DNA of 64,000 nt. Origin: Carettochelys insculpta. Its lineage: Eukaryota; Chordata; Testudines; Carettochelyidae. A program made the position numbers and the translations under genes. Shown in pieces: positions 46,065-57,805 of this stretch. The stretch spans positions 34,189,501 to 34,253,500 of the forward strand of contig NC_134145.1 of assembly GCF_033958435.1 (NCBI RefSeq), in the 5' to 3' direction. The notes under the pieces are model-generated. The model was not told the DNA's origin. It saw only the letters and a list, made by a program, of their open reading frames with translations, and made no database searches. Positions within the stretch are counted from its first letter, which is position 1. The number at the start of each line of letters is the position of its first letter.

Positions 46065-48535
46065 ATTTGGTTGGCACAATGCAGAAGTACCTGCAGTGTG
46101 TCAAATTGAATATCTTTTTGTGTTGAAGTCAGACTGAAAATAATTGCAGACAATTTTAAGGAAGAAAATGTTTCCTTTTAAAAGTGTTTGATCTACTCAT
46201 TGTTTCCAATTACATCAGTTTGACTGCTAGTCTTAATAGTGTATTTGTTCTCACAGCACTGTTTCATTAGCATTCAGTATTCTGTTTGCTGCCCTACTCA
46301 GGCATCTGCTTGGTTTTGTTTAAGCACTCTACTCATTATAGTACTGTGAAAATAGCTCCTCCGTCTCCTTTTTATGTAAAACCCAGTCTGCTAGTTCTCT
46401 TGGATTGTAGCGTGCATCTAGATCAAAGGTGTCTGTTGGGACCTAGTGACACTCCCACTGTGTTGGTGATTTGTGTAGACTGATCTCTGTTGAAGTTAGT
46501 GAAGCTATAATCTCATCAGGGGAAGTGGATGTGTTTGTCATTTTACTCAGCCTGGCTCTTGGTTTGAGATCAATTTAAATTCATTTTGTGGATACTGATA
46601 AGAGTGCTAGCTAATCAAAACAATTACTCTGAATACAATTTTTGTTAAATATACCATTATGTTTAACATACCCAAGTAATGTTAAGATGTGCTAGTTTAC
46701 GAAATGGAACTAGAGATCATGGTAGTAAATAGAACTGGGAAATAATGTATTTTTTGGGTTTGTTGGCTTTTCCAAAAGTCAGGGGTTTTGGGAATCATTG
46801 AGTTGAACTAAAAACTAATTTTTAGAAAGTCAGTGAATTGAAAGTTGAGCATTTAACATTTTAAATGATATTTTTAATCACAGTAAACTAGAATTGCAAA
46901 ATGTCGTCATTTTTGAATTGAAAAATTGAAACATTTAATTTTTTTTTCAGAACTCTTTTGGTTATTGTGACCAGAACAATTTTGCTCAACTGATAGCTCA
47001 CAGCTGCATTTTTCAGTGGAGAAAAATTATTAGAAAAATATGCACATTTTAACAGTAACAAATAAAATCACATCATCTTTGAGAATATGGTTGCTTAATT
47101 ATTTGAAAATTGCTCTCGTGTTATCTATTGTGTATGTGAATGGTTTGATTCATTAAGTGGATTTTTAATTCTGTAATGCATTGGTACCAAGTGAGGATTT
47201 CCAGCACAGTGTACTAATGCAAAATTCATAAGCATTAACTTCAGGCGCTCCTGATATGCATGTGTTTTGCATACACAATCTCATTTGGAAAAAAACCAAT
47301 GTTCTTAAAAAATTGGTGAACACAAGAGACAAAGAACAAAGCTTTTCAAGTTGGAATATAATGTTTGCTTCTAGTTTAAGTGATTTCTCTCAGTATTTTC
47401 AAATTGGGTACGTTAACTCTTATCTGTCACTGCTACCAGAATTATCACTTTTTGTTTTTATTTCAGTAATAGAAATGGAGTTGGGGGCAGGCTGAAATTT
47501 ACATACTTTCTCTAGATTCCTGCTTTCACAAGAAACATGTTAATAAAAATTTGGTACTGCAGCAGTGCCAGTAGACACTTGTTATTCTAATACATCACTG
47601 GTTTTCACATGGTTCTTCCTGCAATCTAGACAGTAATAAATTTGAAGAACAGTGACATTGCTTCATGAAAAGAAAAATGAGTTCTCATGTGAAAATTTCA
47701 CATTAGGGACCCCCCACATCAGGCTGAAATACAAAATTTGCACAATATTTTTAGAGTGAAGATTTAATTCTTGATCCCAGCATACCACTTAAAGAAGTAC
47801 TTTATTTTTTTATTCTCCATATGTGCTGATGTGAAATAAACCACTGACACAACTGATTCTGGGGCATCGGAAGATTCAATGTAATCTTAAACCTCTTGGA
47901 CAGCTTTTTAAAATAGGTTGTCTATTTCCAAAATAATCTTTTTCAACACTTCAGAAATTGCATCTTTTTTCTGTTTAAAGCTTGTTTTTGATGAGGAAAA
48001 AAGGATGGTTTCTGAAAAGTGTGTAATGTATGACCATTTCCTATCTATTAATTCCTCTCCTACAAAACCAAGTAAAATACCTCCTTGTAAGATCGTATGA
48101 AAACTAATAAAATGAGTTGAGAATTTTTGTGTTAATTGACAACAGGTGATCTCTTTCAAAAAGAATATGTATATGTTTTGTTCTTATTAACTCTTTTGAA
48201 ATACATTTTAGAAACGTAGTGCTTGCAGTTTTCAGTAGTTTACAACTTCAGAACAGTGAACAAATGTTGGCTAATTCTCAGATGTAGGTGAGCATTAACC
48301 TCATTTACAGATGGATGAGTCATTTCACTCTTTCTCCTGGGAATAATACTCCAGGTTCCATTGTCTGGCGAGCTTACCACCATCCTGTTGTTTGCTTGCC
48401 TCCTGTTCTTGAAAAATATTTAGTCTGGGGCTCAATAGTGGTAAATCAGGATTGTATTTTGTCTAAATTCAAGGAGGGAAGGTTATGAATGATTTGGAGA
48501 ATTTATCTGTACAGTTTGTGAATTCCAGGGTACAT
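46065..48535. other. Intron sequence without recognisable repeats or genes
   Basis: AT-rich, only short random frames, no repeat family recognised. Confidence 0.4.
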
Positions 48536-48537
48536 CT

Positions 48538-49275
48538 ACACAGCAGACTTATTTTGAGATATGCTATTCAGGAAGAGCTATTCAGGAAGAGCTTATTTCA
48601 AAATAATGCTGCTACACACAAAAAAGCATTTTGAAATAGCACTTAAATATTTAAAAATATAGCATGGACACACACAGCCATTGGACATACTATGGCTTAT
48701 TTTGGAATAGGTGCTATTCCTCATAGAACAAGGTTTACCAATTTTGAAATAAGCCAACTGCTAGTTCAAAATTATTTTGAAATAGCAGTTGCAATGTGTA
48801 GACACTAAGGCTACGTCTACAGTAGCCCCTTCCTTTTGGAAGGGGCATGGTAATGAGCAAGTTGGGAAGATGCAAATGAGGCACTGCCATGAATATGCAG
48901 TGCCTCATTAGCATAATGGCAGTCCTGCACGATTTGAAAGCACTGCTTCTGAATCGCGTGCCGCCTGTGGTAGACGGGGGCCTTTCGAAAGGACCTCCTG
49001 GACTTTGAAAGCCCCTTTCTTCCTAAAACCAAAGCGGAAGAAAGGGGCTTTCAGAGCCAGGGGGGGTGGTCCTTTCGAAAGGTCCCCATCTACGTGGGCG
49101 GTGCTTTCGAATCGTGCAGGACTGCCATTGTGCTAATGACCCACTGCATATTCATAACATCTCATTAGCATCTTCCCAACTCATGCATTACCATGCCTTT
49201 TCTGAAAGGAAGGGGCTAGTGTGGATGTAGCCTAAGAAAATTATTTTGAAATAACTTTGCTGTGTAGATCTACCC
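48538..49275. mobile_element. Host inverted-repeat element interrupted by a palindromic transposon
   Basis: Left end GGGTACATCTACACAGCAGA and right end (minus strand) GGGTAGATCTACACAGCAAA; both continue into ATTTTGAAATA-type sequence. Without the insert it is about 314 bp. Flanks CCA and CTA show an almost intact 3-bp duplication. Confidence 0.75.
48809..49232. mobile_element. 424-bp palindromic DNA transposon nested in 48538-49275, TSD TAA
   Basis: Ends GGCTACGTCTACAGTAGCCC and (minus strand) GGCTACATCCACACTAGCCC. Exact TAA copies at 48806-48808 and 49233-49235. Arms fold near 49030 (TTCTTCCTAAAACCAAAGCG) and contain AATATGCAGTGCCTCATTAG. Same subfamily as 10053-11593. Confidence 0.9.
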
Positions 49276-49279
49276 CTAG

Positions 49280-50755
49280 TTAATTGCATGAAGTTACTCT
49301 GGAAACTGCTGCATCATTGAATGTCCCTATGTAATAGTCAGATTCACCATTGCTTACTTACAGGATAATAAGCACACAATACATGGGCAGTCAGTGTCTG
49401 GTGAGTCCCTAAGAGTGGGCATTTGGTTAATTTGTCGCAGTGGTAACATAGATATTTACAACATTATGGCAAATATCTTTTGTGCATTTGATAGGATGCT
49501 GTCTTCCATGTTTCACATAACTCTGAAATCAGCTTAGTCATTGATAGTGGTGCCTGCTAAAGCGAGAAGTTTTTTAGTTAGTATCACAGTTCCAGGATAA
49601 CGGCACCTGTATTTTCTGTTCTATTGTTCATCTAAATAGGTGTGTTGGAGCTTTCTGGCTGTTAGTTGTCATCTCTTCTAGGCAAAGACCTGCATCTCAT
49701 TAATTTCTGACTGGAGATTTAAAACTGTGCATCTCCCTGCTTTGTATGGCAATATCTTCAGCAAACCAGTCACCCTAAAAGGTGTGTGCTTTGTGCACTC
49801 TCTGAGGGTTATGAACATGGTTGGCAATCCAGCTACACATTACCACGCAGCTTGTTCGATACAGGGATGTTGATAAGGTAAAAACAATAGGCAAACCTAA
49901 AAGGGATTAGCAGGGGTCACCATTAACTTCAGCATAGGGTACTGATATGCCTGTCTGTGAAACTCCATAACTGGGTTTTCCCTGTGCTTGTAAGTGCACA
50001 ACCGTCTTTTGATCAGGGATCAGAACAAAGGCTGAAGAAATCAGCTGTTCCTTCATACAGTCACGCCTTTGATCGAAGTTTCTCTCCTTAGGATGTCTCT
50101 TCAAAAGGCTCCTGCCTCCCAAAACTAGAGTCATGACATTCATCACTCCCCAGGAAATCCACTTAACACCCATTGTCCTCCAAATCTGTGCTTGTCTTAC
50201 TGTTTTCAGAATAGTTATATGAACCCTTTACATCTCTGAGGTCTTGCATCTGTTACAGTAAGAAAATATAAAAACATCATGGTACTTAAACTGTGATTAT
50301 ACATTTAATTGTAATATAAATGCTGAACAACTGTAGATAATAGACTGCCCCTCTGCCAAGGCAGGATAGAAATCTCCTACAAATCCCTTCCATTTTCTTT
50401 TCTCTTTCTGCTTGCTTCCTGGATCATCAGTCTCTGTTACAAACTTCTTGTAGGATGCTTGTCTTCTTTTATGTTCAGTGTCTGATTAATTGAAACTTAA
50501 CACACACAAGACAAATCCTGTTGTTTCACTTGCATTTTTCTTACAGTTTGTGTTGAGAAGCAGAAATGTTTAAAGTGGATTTGCTTAAACATTTTTGTAG
50601 TGAATTATTTTTATAAATAATTTTGTTGTGTCATGAGTAAAACAATTGAATTTTAGTCTTCAGGTGGAATTTTTTTAGCCTGAAAAAACGTGAACCTCTC
50701 TGCTGATTAAAAACCTACCAGAAATGCAAGCTCCAAAGTGGAGAACTCAGTTTAA
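49280..50755. other. Intron sequence without recognisable repeats or genes
   Basis: Mixed AT-rich sequence, no protein-like frame. Confidence 0.4.
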
Positions 50756-50759
50756 ACAC

Positions 50760-51410
50760 ATTCTCCCCGTGGCAGGGTGGGGCCAGGAGTGGAAAAGGCA
50801 GGAGTAAAACCAGAGTAGAGATGGAGCTGACAAAGTGGGAGCAGCTGAGGAGTAGGCTGCCCTAAATCAATGAGGGCCAGCTAATCCCTTATAAGCCCTT
50901 CTCCATGCAGGGCAAGGAGAGGGTGGTTAAAGAGAGTTTGGAAGGGGAGTGAGGAGAGGGAAGGAGACTTGGAGGAACACCAGAGGCCACAAAAGAGGAG
51001 AGGAGCATCAGCAACCCGAGGGAGGTGGATGAGGACTGGACTGCCCCAGTCCGGAGGACCTGAAGATCAACCAGAGACTGTGGGGAACTGGTCAGTTGGA
51101 GGAGCCAAACAAAGGAGGGGACTTGTTGCCACGGCTGCCACTAGCGGAAGAAGATACCGGGGGAATCATTTGTGGAAGTGGCCCAGGGAGAAGAGCTGCA
51201 GGGGCAAGGTCAAAGGGAGTCAGCCCTCCCGGGTAGCGGCCATCCAGGGTCCCTGGGCTGGAACCCAGAACGAGTGGGTGGCGACCGCGTTCCCCCCAGA
51301 CCATCCCCACTACCCCAGCAAGCATAACGGGGTATGTATGGTGGGGCCAGTGGACTGAATGGAGGACCTGTGGCCCAGGAATGAGACTGACCCTGCCACG
51401 TGCCCCTAGA
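50760..51410 (+). mobile_element. GC-rich LTR-like repeat fragment, unclassified
   Basis: A purine-rich, GC-rich block in AT-rich surroundings. It has a TATA-like CTTATAAGCCC (50888-50898) followed by CAAGGAGAGGGTGG, then long GGAGGACCTGAAG-type sequence. The composition and signal order suggest an LTR of a Ty3-like element, but no terminal TG/CA pair with a duplication was found. The 129-codon frame inside (50969-51358) is low-complexity and not protein-like. Confidence 0.35.
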
Positions 51411-51942
51411 CAGAAATTCCTTAGAAAGTGATGAAAGTGTGCCAGTTTTAATGTAGCATACAGTGTAAGAAAGCTTGTGCCCAGCATGCACAGAACATAG
51501 ATTCCTTTTACATTGAAACTTATACCTAATTTTTCTGGTTCTATGTGAACCCAAAGGAAACGAACATGCTAAATAACAAAATAGCTCCTTTTTAAGGTAT
51601 GTAATGGCAAAGTCCAATTGCAATCTTATATCCTGCAGGGAAAAACGATCTTCTGAGGCTTCATCTTTGTTCTGTGTTTTATCAACTGTTTGGAACCATA
51701 GTTTCTTCCGGTCCCTGTGTGACTTTGAGAAGGGAGAGAAAACACAGTCACGTGCTTTATTTTTGTTTTTATTGATGCCCCTTTCATATTTTTTTTTAGG
51801 CTTTAGAGAATTGAGCTCAGAGTACAAATAGGAGAAGCACTGGAGAAATCCATAAGTACCATCACAGCCCTCCTCCTGCCTGTAGCCCACCAATCTAGTC
51901 TGTTTTGGTGACTCGCTGCTGCTCTCCATTTCCCCCCTTTTA

Positions 51943-52237
51943 GGTTACATCTTCGCTACCTGGAAGATTTACCCTGTCATAATTGATCTTCCAGGGTTCA
52001 ATTTCGCGCAGTTAGTCTGGACACGTAAAATCAAAGTATCAGGTATTGAGAGTTGGCCCCTAAACCCCCTCAATATTATGAGGAGTAAGTGAAGTTGTTG
52101 GGAGATTTTCTTCCGTCTACCTCCCTCTGTGAGGACGGCCAGGTAAGTCAACTATAGTTGTCAATTCCAGCTATGCAATTCCCATAGCTGGAATTGCGTA
52201 CCTACAGTTGACTTTAAGGTCTAGTGTAGACCTGGCC
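51943..52237. mobile_element. Family B MITE, copy 4 (best preserved)
   Basis: GGTTACATCTTCGCTACCTG to GGTCTAGTGTAGACCTGGCC. Internal TTGATCTTCCAGGGTTCAAT, TATGAGGAGTAAGTGAAGTT and CCCATAGCTGGAATTGCGTA. Flanks TTA and TCA differ by one base. Confidence 0.7.
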
Positions 52238-52239
52238 TC

Positions 52240-53040
52240 AGACTGAGGAGGAAGTAGCCGTATATCTTACCTACCATTAAAGTGTATTAAGCTTTTCACA
52301 AAGGGTATATATGACTGACTTGGTGATGGGGAGAATACAAAACATTGCAAGTATTGTACAGACATACACGTATAGGTATAAAAAAGTATGAAACTTACAG
52401 CCAGTGCAAGTAAGAGGGGTGCTGTCTCTATGGCATAGCCAGTTTTGAAATTTTGCAAGATCCTTTGATTAGTACTGAACCAAGTAAAATTTTAACAGAA
52501 ATGAGATGTTGCCTGACATAGTAGGTTTTGTTGTTGAATCAAGGGGTGAAGAGAGAGGAGATAGACCAATCCTGTAGTGTGGCTCCATGTCTCTAGTGGG
52601 ATATTAATGGCAGAAATCCATGCTATAATATCCAGTGATTTTTTTTCTGCTAGAAAGTGACAGTGAAATGACAGTTCTGCCATATCACAAGATGTACCCT
52701 GTTTACAGAAAAATATGTAAACAGGAACATTACTTACACAAGTTGCTATTGTCCCATGGCATTTCTGTTGCATTCAAGCTATTGAAGATTACATACCCAG
52801 TGGGATATCTAACTAGTCTCTTCCATCAGGGAGGCAGGAAGGAAACAGCAAGAGAGACTCAGGACCAAAGTGGGTAAAGGAGTGGGGGCGATGACAGAAT
52901 GCTGGTAGTTGGACAAGGAGTGACGACCAAAGTGAAAACTGAGGATAAGAGGAATAGAAAAGAACTCTGGTGGAAGGTGGAGACCTCTTTATCGTATGCA
53001 GCCACAACCACAATATTTAAGTTAATGACCATAACTATTA
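52240..53040. other. Intron sequence without recognisable repeats or genes
   Basis: No protein-like frame or recognised repeat. Confidence 0.4.
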
Positions 53041-53043
53041 TTA

Positions 53044-53440
53044 TGCTTTCAAAACAGAAAAGCAGTGCAGTAGCACTTCAAAGACTAACAAAATAATCAG
53101 GTGGTGAGCTTTCGTGGGACAAACCCACTTCTTCAGGTCATAGCCATACTAGAACAGACTCAATATTTAAGGCACAGAGAACCAAAATAGTTATCAAGGT
53201 TGACAAATCAGAAAAATTGTAATCAAGGTGGGCAAATCAGAAGAGCAGAGGGACGGTAGGAGTGGGGGAAGTCAAGAGTCAGGTAAAACAAATGAGAATG
53301 TGTCCGTAATTATGTGAATAATTTCGTTAGGTCCAGTGATGGTATCTCCAGAGTAGATATATGGACAAAGCTGGCAGTGGGGCTTGCTGCAAGGAAAAGT
53401 TCCGGGAGTGGTGGTATTGTGGTATAGTCTGTGTTGGTAT
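53044..53440 (-). mobile_element. Penelope-like element 3' region, minus orientation
   Basis: GTAGCACTTCAAAGACTAAC, then GGTGAGCTTTCGTGGGACAA, ACCCACTTCTTCAGGTCATA. It continues for about 380 bp into the upstream 3' UTR. It meets the coding fragment 53440-53888 head to head. Confidence 0.75.
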
Positions 53441-53888
53441 TGATATTATTGTGGTATACCTTCCATCCTACACACACAAGATCCATTGTTTACAGTCAAG
53501 TCCTTAGGTACAATAGCATTTGCTCTGATCCTACTGACAGAGACCAAAAACTACAAGATCTCTACCAAATACTCATAAACCTGAATTACCCACCAGGAGA
53601 AGTAAAAAAACAAATTGAGAGGGCCAGATGAACACCCAGAAACCAACTACTTCAAGATAGGCCCATAAAAACCAGCAACAGAACACCACTGGTCATCACC
53701 TACAGGCCCCAACTCAATCCGCTGCAACGCATCATTAAAGATCTACAACACATCCTTAATCAGGATGCCACACTCCAGCAGGCCCTAGGTGACAGGCCTG
53801 TTCTCTCCTACAGGCAACCCCCCAACCTGATGAGGATTCTCACCAGCGACCACAGACTATACCACAAGAATACCAATCCTAATTTTAA
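53440..53888 (+). mobile_element. Penelope-like element coding fragment (end of RT and linker), broken
   Basis: One frame reads YSQVLRYNSICSD, KLQDLYQILINLNYPPGEV, a stop at 53629-53631, then RTPLVITYRPQLNPLQRII and RPVLSYRQPPNLMRILTSD. This is the conserved segment between the reverse-transcriptase thumb and the GIY-YIG endonuclease of Penelope-like proteins. The catalytic RT core and the GIY-YIG domain are absent, so it is not functional. Confidence 0.85.
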
Positions 53889-53929
53889 AGCATAACTTAT
53901 TTAAACATGTAAAGTGACTGAATGAAGTG

Positions 53930-54170
53930 CAGTACACACTCGATTTAACAGATCCCGATTTAATGGACTTTGGAAAGAACAGACACTGTTCACTAACGCC
54001 CATCCCCCCAATAAATGCCAGAGCTGCTGCTGCAGGTGGGGCGACCACCGCAGCCGGAGGAGCCACGAGGGCCACCACAGTAGTTGGGTCTGCCAGGCCC
54101 AGAAGGGCCACAGCTGCTGGGGCTGGAGGAGCCGCAGGGCAGAGGCATGCCCGCTCCAGGGACACTTAGT
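53930..54170 (+). mobile_element. Truncated Tigger/pogo-like element
   Basis: CAGTACACACTCGATTTAAC, then CCCGATTTAATGGACTTTGG parallels the left end of the element at 33415-34067, followed by a GC-rich interior with CCCCCCAATAAATGCCAGAG (there CCCCCACAATAAATGCTGGAG). No right terminus. Confidence 0.6.
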
Positions 54171-54299
54171 TTTCACAGGTGCGTGATGAGTGTCTCATGG
54201 CAGGTGAGACCAGAGGCTCTGCTCTGTGAACAGTGCAAAGAGCCTGCTGCTTTCCTCCCAGGTCTTGGATGGAGCATATATATTTAATCACAAATATAG

Positions 54300-55190
54300 C
54301 ATCTTTTTTCTGAGATATTACTAGTTAGAGACATTGGTTAAGCTGAGAAAGGTATCTTGTTTACTGTCTAGTTAACTGAGATCAAATATGTTTTAGGTTT
54401 AAAAATCTAAGTGAAAGGAGAAAATGTAGAGTACTTCACTATGGCTTTCTTCATCATTACATTAAATAAAATAATCACAGATGGCACTAGAAGGGAGATC
54501 TTTAATGGAGACTATGTACGGACCATTTATTTGATAAACATAACTACTGTAACATCAGTATTTGTCCACCCCATTGTAAATGAGTTTCACAGAATTTATT
54601 GACTTCCAGTTAAGAGTTTGAGAGCCCAATAAGCTTAGGTAATTGTCACTCTGTTCGCTAGATTTCCAGCCCAGGTCAACGTGGGTCTTGATTTTGCCAG
54701 GTGCTGAGCACCCTTGACTCCAGTTAGCTTCAGGATTAAGCCTATAAAGACTAATTTGATTAACAACGTTTTTGGTCTCCTAAGTTCCATGAATAAAATA
54801 AACAAACAAAATAATATCCCAGAAAGGGTTTAACCCTGTAAAATTAAAGACAGTGTCTGAACAGTTGTATGCACAAATGATCGTTGTAATTTCACATGTT
54901 CCTTAAAAGTGCAAATATTAAAATATTAGACAATGAAACTATAAAAGTACTTTAATATACCTGAATCTATGATCAGTTCAGAAATGTCTGTTTAAATGTA
55001 CTATTCTGGTTGTGGGGCTATGTATAAATGTCATGATTGGTCTATGTGTGGTTACATACCATTTCATATGATGCAGTGTCTTCAGCATTGATCTTGTTTT
55101 ATTCTAGCACTGTGAATTGTATTCTGTGACTTCGTTGTTTGACCTAGATCCAAAGCTGTTTAAAAGTACAGAAGTTATATTATTCTGGAA
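54300..55190. other. Intron sequence without recognisable repeats or genes
   Basis: AT-rich, nothing protein-like. Confidence 0.4.
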
Positions 55191-55192
55191 AG

Positions 55193-55475
55193 AATCATAG
55201 AGCACTAGAACTGGAAGGGACCTGGAGAGGTCGTTGAGTCCAGTCCCCTGCCCTCGTAGCGGGACTAACCACAGTCTAGACCATCCCTGATAGATGTCTG
55301 TCTAACTTGCTCTTAAATATCTCCAGTGGTGGAGATTCCACAACCTCCCTAGGTAATTTATTCCAATGTTTAACCACCCTGACAGTTAGAAAGTTTTTCC
55401 TAATATCCAACTGAAACCTCCCTTGCTGCAGTTTAAACCCATTACTTGTGCTAAAAAGGTTTCATTATTTTGTAA
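55193..55475 (-). mobile_element. CR1 LINE 3' end
   Basis: Starts AGAATCATAGAGCACTAGAA, then CTGGAAGGGACCTGGAGAGG, CATCCCTGATAGATGTCTGT, ATATCTCCAGTGGTGGAGAT and AAGTTTTTCCTAATATCCAA. This is the CR1 3' UTR and the end of ORF2 in reverse. Well preserved. Confidence 0.9.
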
Positions 55476-55589
55476 ACCAATAGCATGGACCCGTATTTAA
55501 CATGTACAATGATTATAACATGGTGAAGGTGATTCTGAGGGACAGTCCTCGGGTCCTTATTTGATGTAATTGGAAATTCTGCTGCTAAT

Positions 55590-55613
55590 AAAAAAAAAAA
55601 AAAAAAAAAAAAA
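55590..55613 (+). repeat. (A)24 homopolymer
   Basis: Twenty-four consecutive A residues. A possible retroposon tail, but no body is recognisable upstream. Confidence 0.9.
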
Positions 55614-55619
55614 GTATAT

Positions 55620-56645
55620 GGCCGTAAGTTGCTAATATATAGATTTTCTACTCTTTCCAGAAAAGTAAATAAAACTAAACTACTAAAACAGAACTTCTAA
55701 TTCCAACTTATGTGTTGTTTGAATGCTTGCTAACATCTACTCCATGCTAGGTTTGCATACATAATTGCTGGAGATTTTCGCTGTAGTCTTAAACGTAGGA
55801 AAGGCTCTAGTAACCCATTCCCACTGAACAACTGCAGGGGCCTTTGAGAGCTCCAGAAGTGGGTTGCCAGAAGCTTTGGGCTGAAAGCTGAGGAAGTGAA
55901 GATGTCTGTGCACAGCTTGGTTGATACCCTATCTGCAGCAGCTCCCTGTAGAAAGGTCCTGCTAGTTAATGAGGCAGTGTTGGGATCCATCAGAGCGCCA
56001 GGACAGACCCCTTCATCTCTGCTTCCATCTCAGGATGGTAGTATTGCGGAAAGGCCAGCAGGTTTGAGTACTGGTGCTTGTACCCCACTGGGGTTTGCTC
56101 AAACAAGCAAATCAGAAAAGGCAGTTGAGTGCCACCTCTGAAAATAAAGAAACCAAGACACTGGATCTGTTTGGATGCAGAGTTTATTCGATGAGTAGCC
56201 TCCATCTGTGTGTTCCTAACCAGCAGGCTGGGTTGAGGAGGTACAGTTTTAATTTGTGAGACTCAGTGGCCAAGTTTAAAGACTCCTGTGGGATGAATTG
56301 AGGCAGGAGTTCAGAGTTCATCCTGAGGGAGAAGGCAAGACCATCACAATGATCTCCCTCCAGGTAGCTCTGGGCGTGGGTAACTCAGCAACCAGAACAG
56401 TGGCATCAGCAATCTTCCAGGACCTCTCGTACATAACTCACGTTTTTTGTAGAAATTTTATTATAATACTCTGTGTGTGTGCGCGCGTGTGCGCTTTTTA
56501 GCTTTCATTTTAGCTCACATTTTTTAAAAAGGAATCTGGTAATGAGTCCTTTATTTGTCCCATCATTTTTGGAAGTGTTCAGAGTTAAAATTTTCAAGTT
56601 AACATTAGGCTATGTTATTTTTAAAGAACTTTCAAAAGCAGACTG
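55620..56645. other. Intron sequence without recognisable repeats or genes
   Basis: Mixed composition; a (TG/CG)n stretch at about 56472-56490. Open frames at 55730-56141 show no domain. Confidence 0.4.
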
Positions 56646-56654
56646 ACTTCATCT

Positions 56655-57030
56655 ATGGTAGTGTTTGTGGTATGAGTTCACTGAGGGGGTACATTGAGGT
56701 CTCCCAAGAGGTGCATCAGCTCATCCTAGATAGTTGCCTAGTTTTACAACAAGCTACATAAAAACACTAGTAAGGTCAGTACGTTCTAAAAGTTCATTCA
56801 GTGTCATAGTCTCCACTGCTTCATATGCCTGGAGCTGAAATGTTAGTACAGTTTCTATTCCAATTCATTTATTTGATAATAAGATGGTTAGAAGGCCTCA
56901 AGATTTCAGTAGTAGTCTTCTGTGATATTTTTGCATGTTTATGTAAGTAATTTTTAAGTGAGGTGTAACTTGGTTGTATGCAAAACAACTCTGACTCCTG
57001 AAAAGGGTACAGTAATTTGGAAAGGTTGAA
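56655..57030 (+). mobile_element. hAT-type non-autonomous element, old copy
   Basis: GAGGGGGTACATTGAGGTCT, CATCAGCTCATCCTAGATAG, TTGCCTAGTTTTACAACAAG, TAAGTGAGGTGTAACTTGGT and CCTGAAAAGGGTACAGTAAT follow the order of a widespread reptile GGGGTACA-type element. Ends are eroded. A second small piece is at 57066-57178 (GGGGCACATGAGAGAAGTCT). Confidence 0.5.
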
Positions 57031-57179
57031 GGGCACTTGTTTCAGGACATCAGATTACCTTAGGACCATATTTCTCAACTGATAGTACACATACCCTTAG
57101 GGGCACATGAGAGAAGTCTGGGGGTACTTAATTTTTTTTCTTTTTTTGGGGGGGGGAGGCGGTCGAGAAACACTGATCT

Positions 57180-57800
57180 GTAACATTGTACAATTAGGCA
57201 TTGTTACAAAACTGTGTAGTGGCTCCAAAGAACTAAAATTGTCTTGTCAGGTCACCTTTCATACATTTCAGGAGCTTCCATTTCTTTTCAAAATTAATGT
57301 TATACAAGACCTCTTTGGTTAGTTTCTGTTGTTTTAGCTTTAATTGGCAACCACTAAGAACTTCATTGTAAAAGCTGATATTCTGTATCCTTTGCATTTT
57401 TGCCTGCTTAGGAAAATTCTGCCCACTTAACATGAAACTTCATACAAGTTGGATAAATCAGTCTTTATCTGGGCAGTCTGCTTCAAGAGGTTTACTCTGT
57501 AATATGTAAGAGTACCGAGGTAATGCAAATAGTTACCAAGGATTGCTAATTACTAATTTCTCCCAGCAATGTCAGTCAGAATTTCTCTTGACATTCCATG
57601 GAAGTGTTTCTTGCTATGGTAAATTTAGCTTACTGAACTAAAGAAGAGTCAGTAGTTTCAAACACTCATGTACCATAGGGATGAGTGTAGAATATATAAA
57701 TATTATTTAGATGGATGGATAGTTTCAGAATAGTTTACGATGGATCACAGTATTTAGTACAGTAGATTCATTACAAATGAAATATACAGATTCTCTGCTT
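57180..57800. other. Intron sequence without recognisable repeats
   Basis: If the reading frame at 57806-58012 is part of a retrocopy, this AT-rich stretch would be its 3' UTR. No poly-T tract marking a retrocopy tail was found at a convincing place. Confidence 0.3.
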
Positions 57801-57805
57801 GCCAC

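Noticed and set aside
50969..51358. 129-codon gene
   Set aside because: Lies in a repeat-like GC-rich block, Arg/Gly/Pro-rich, and also open on the other strand.
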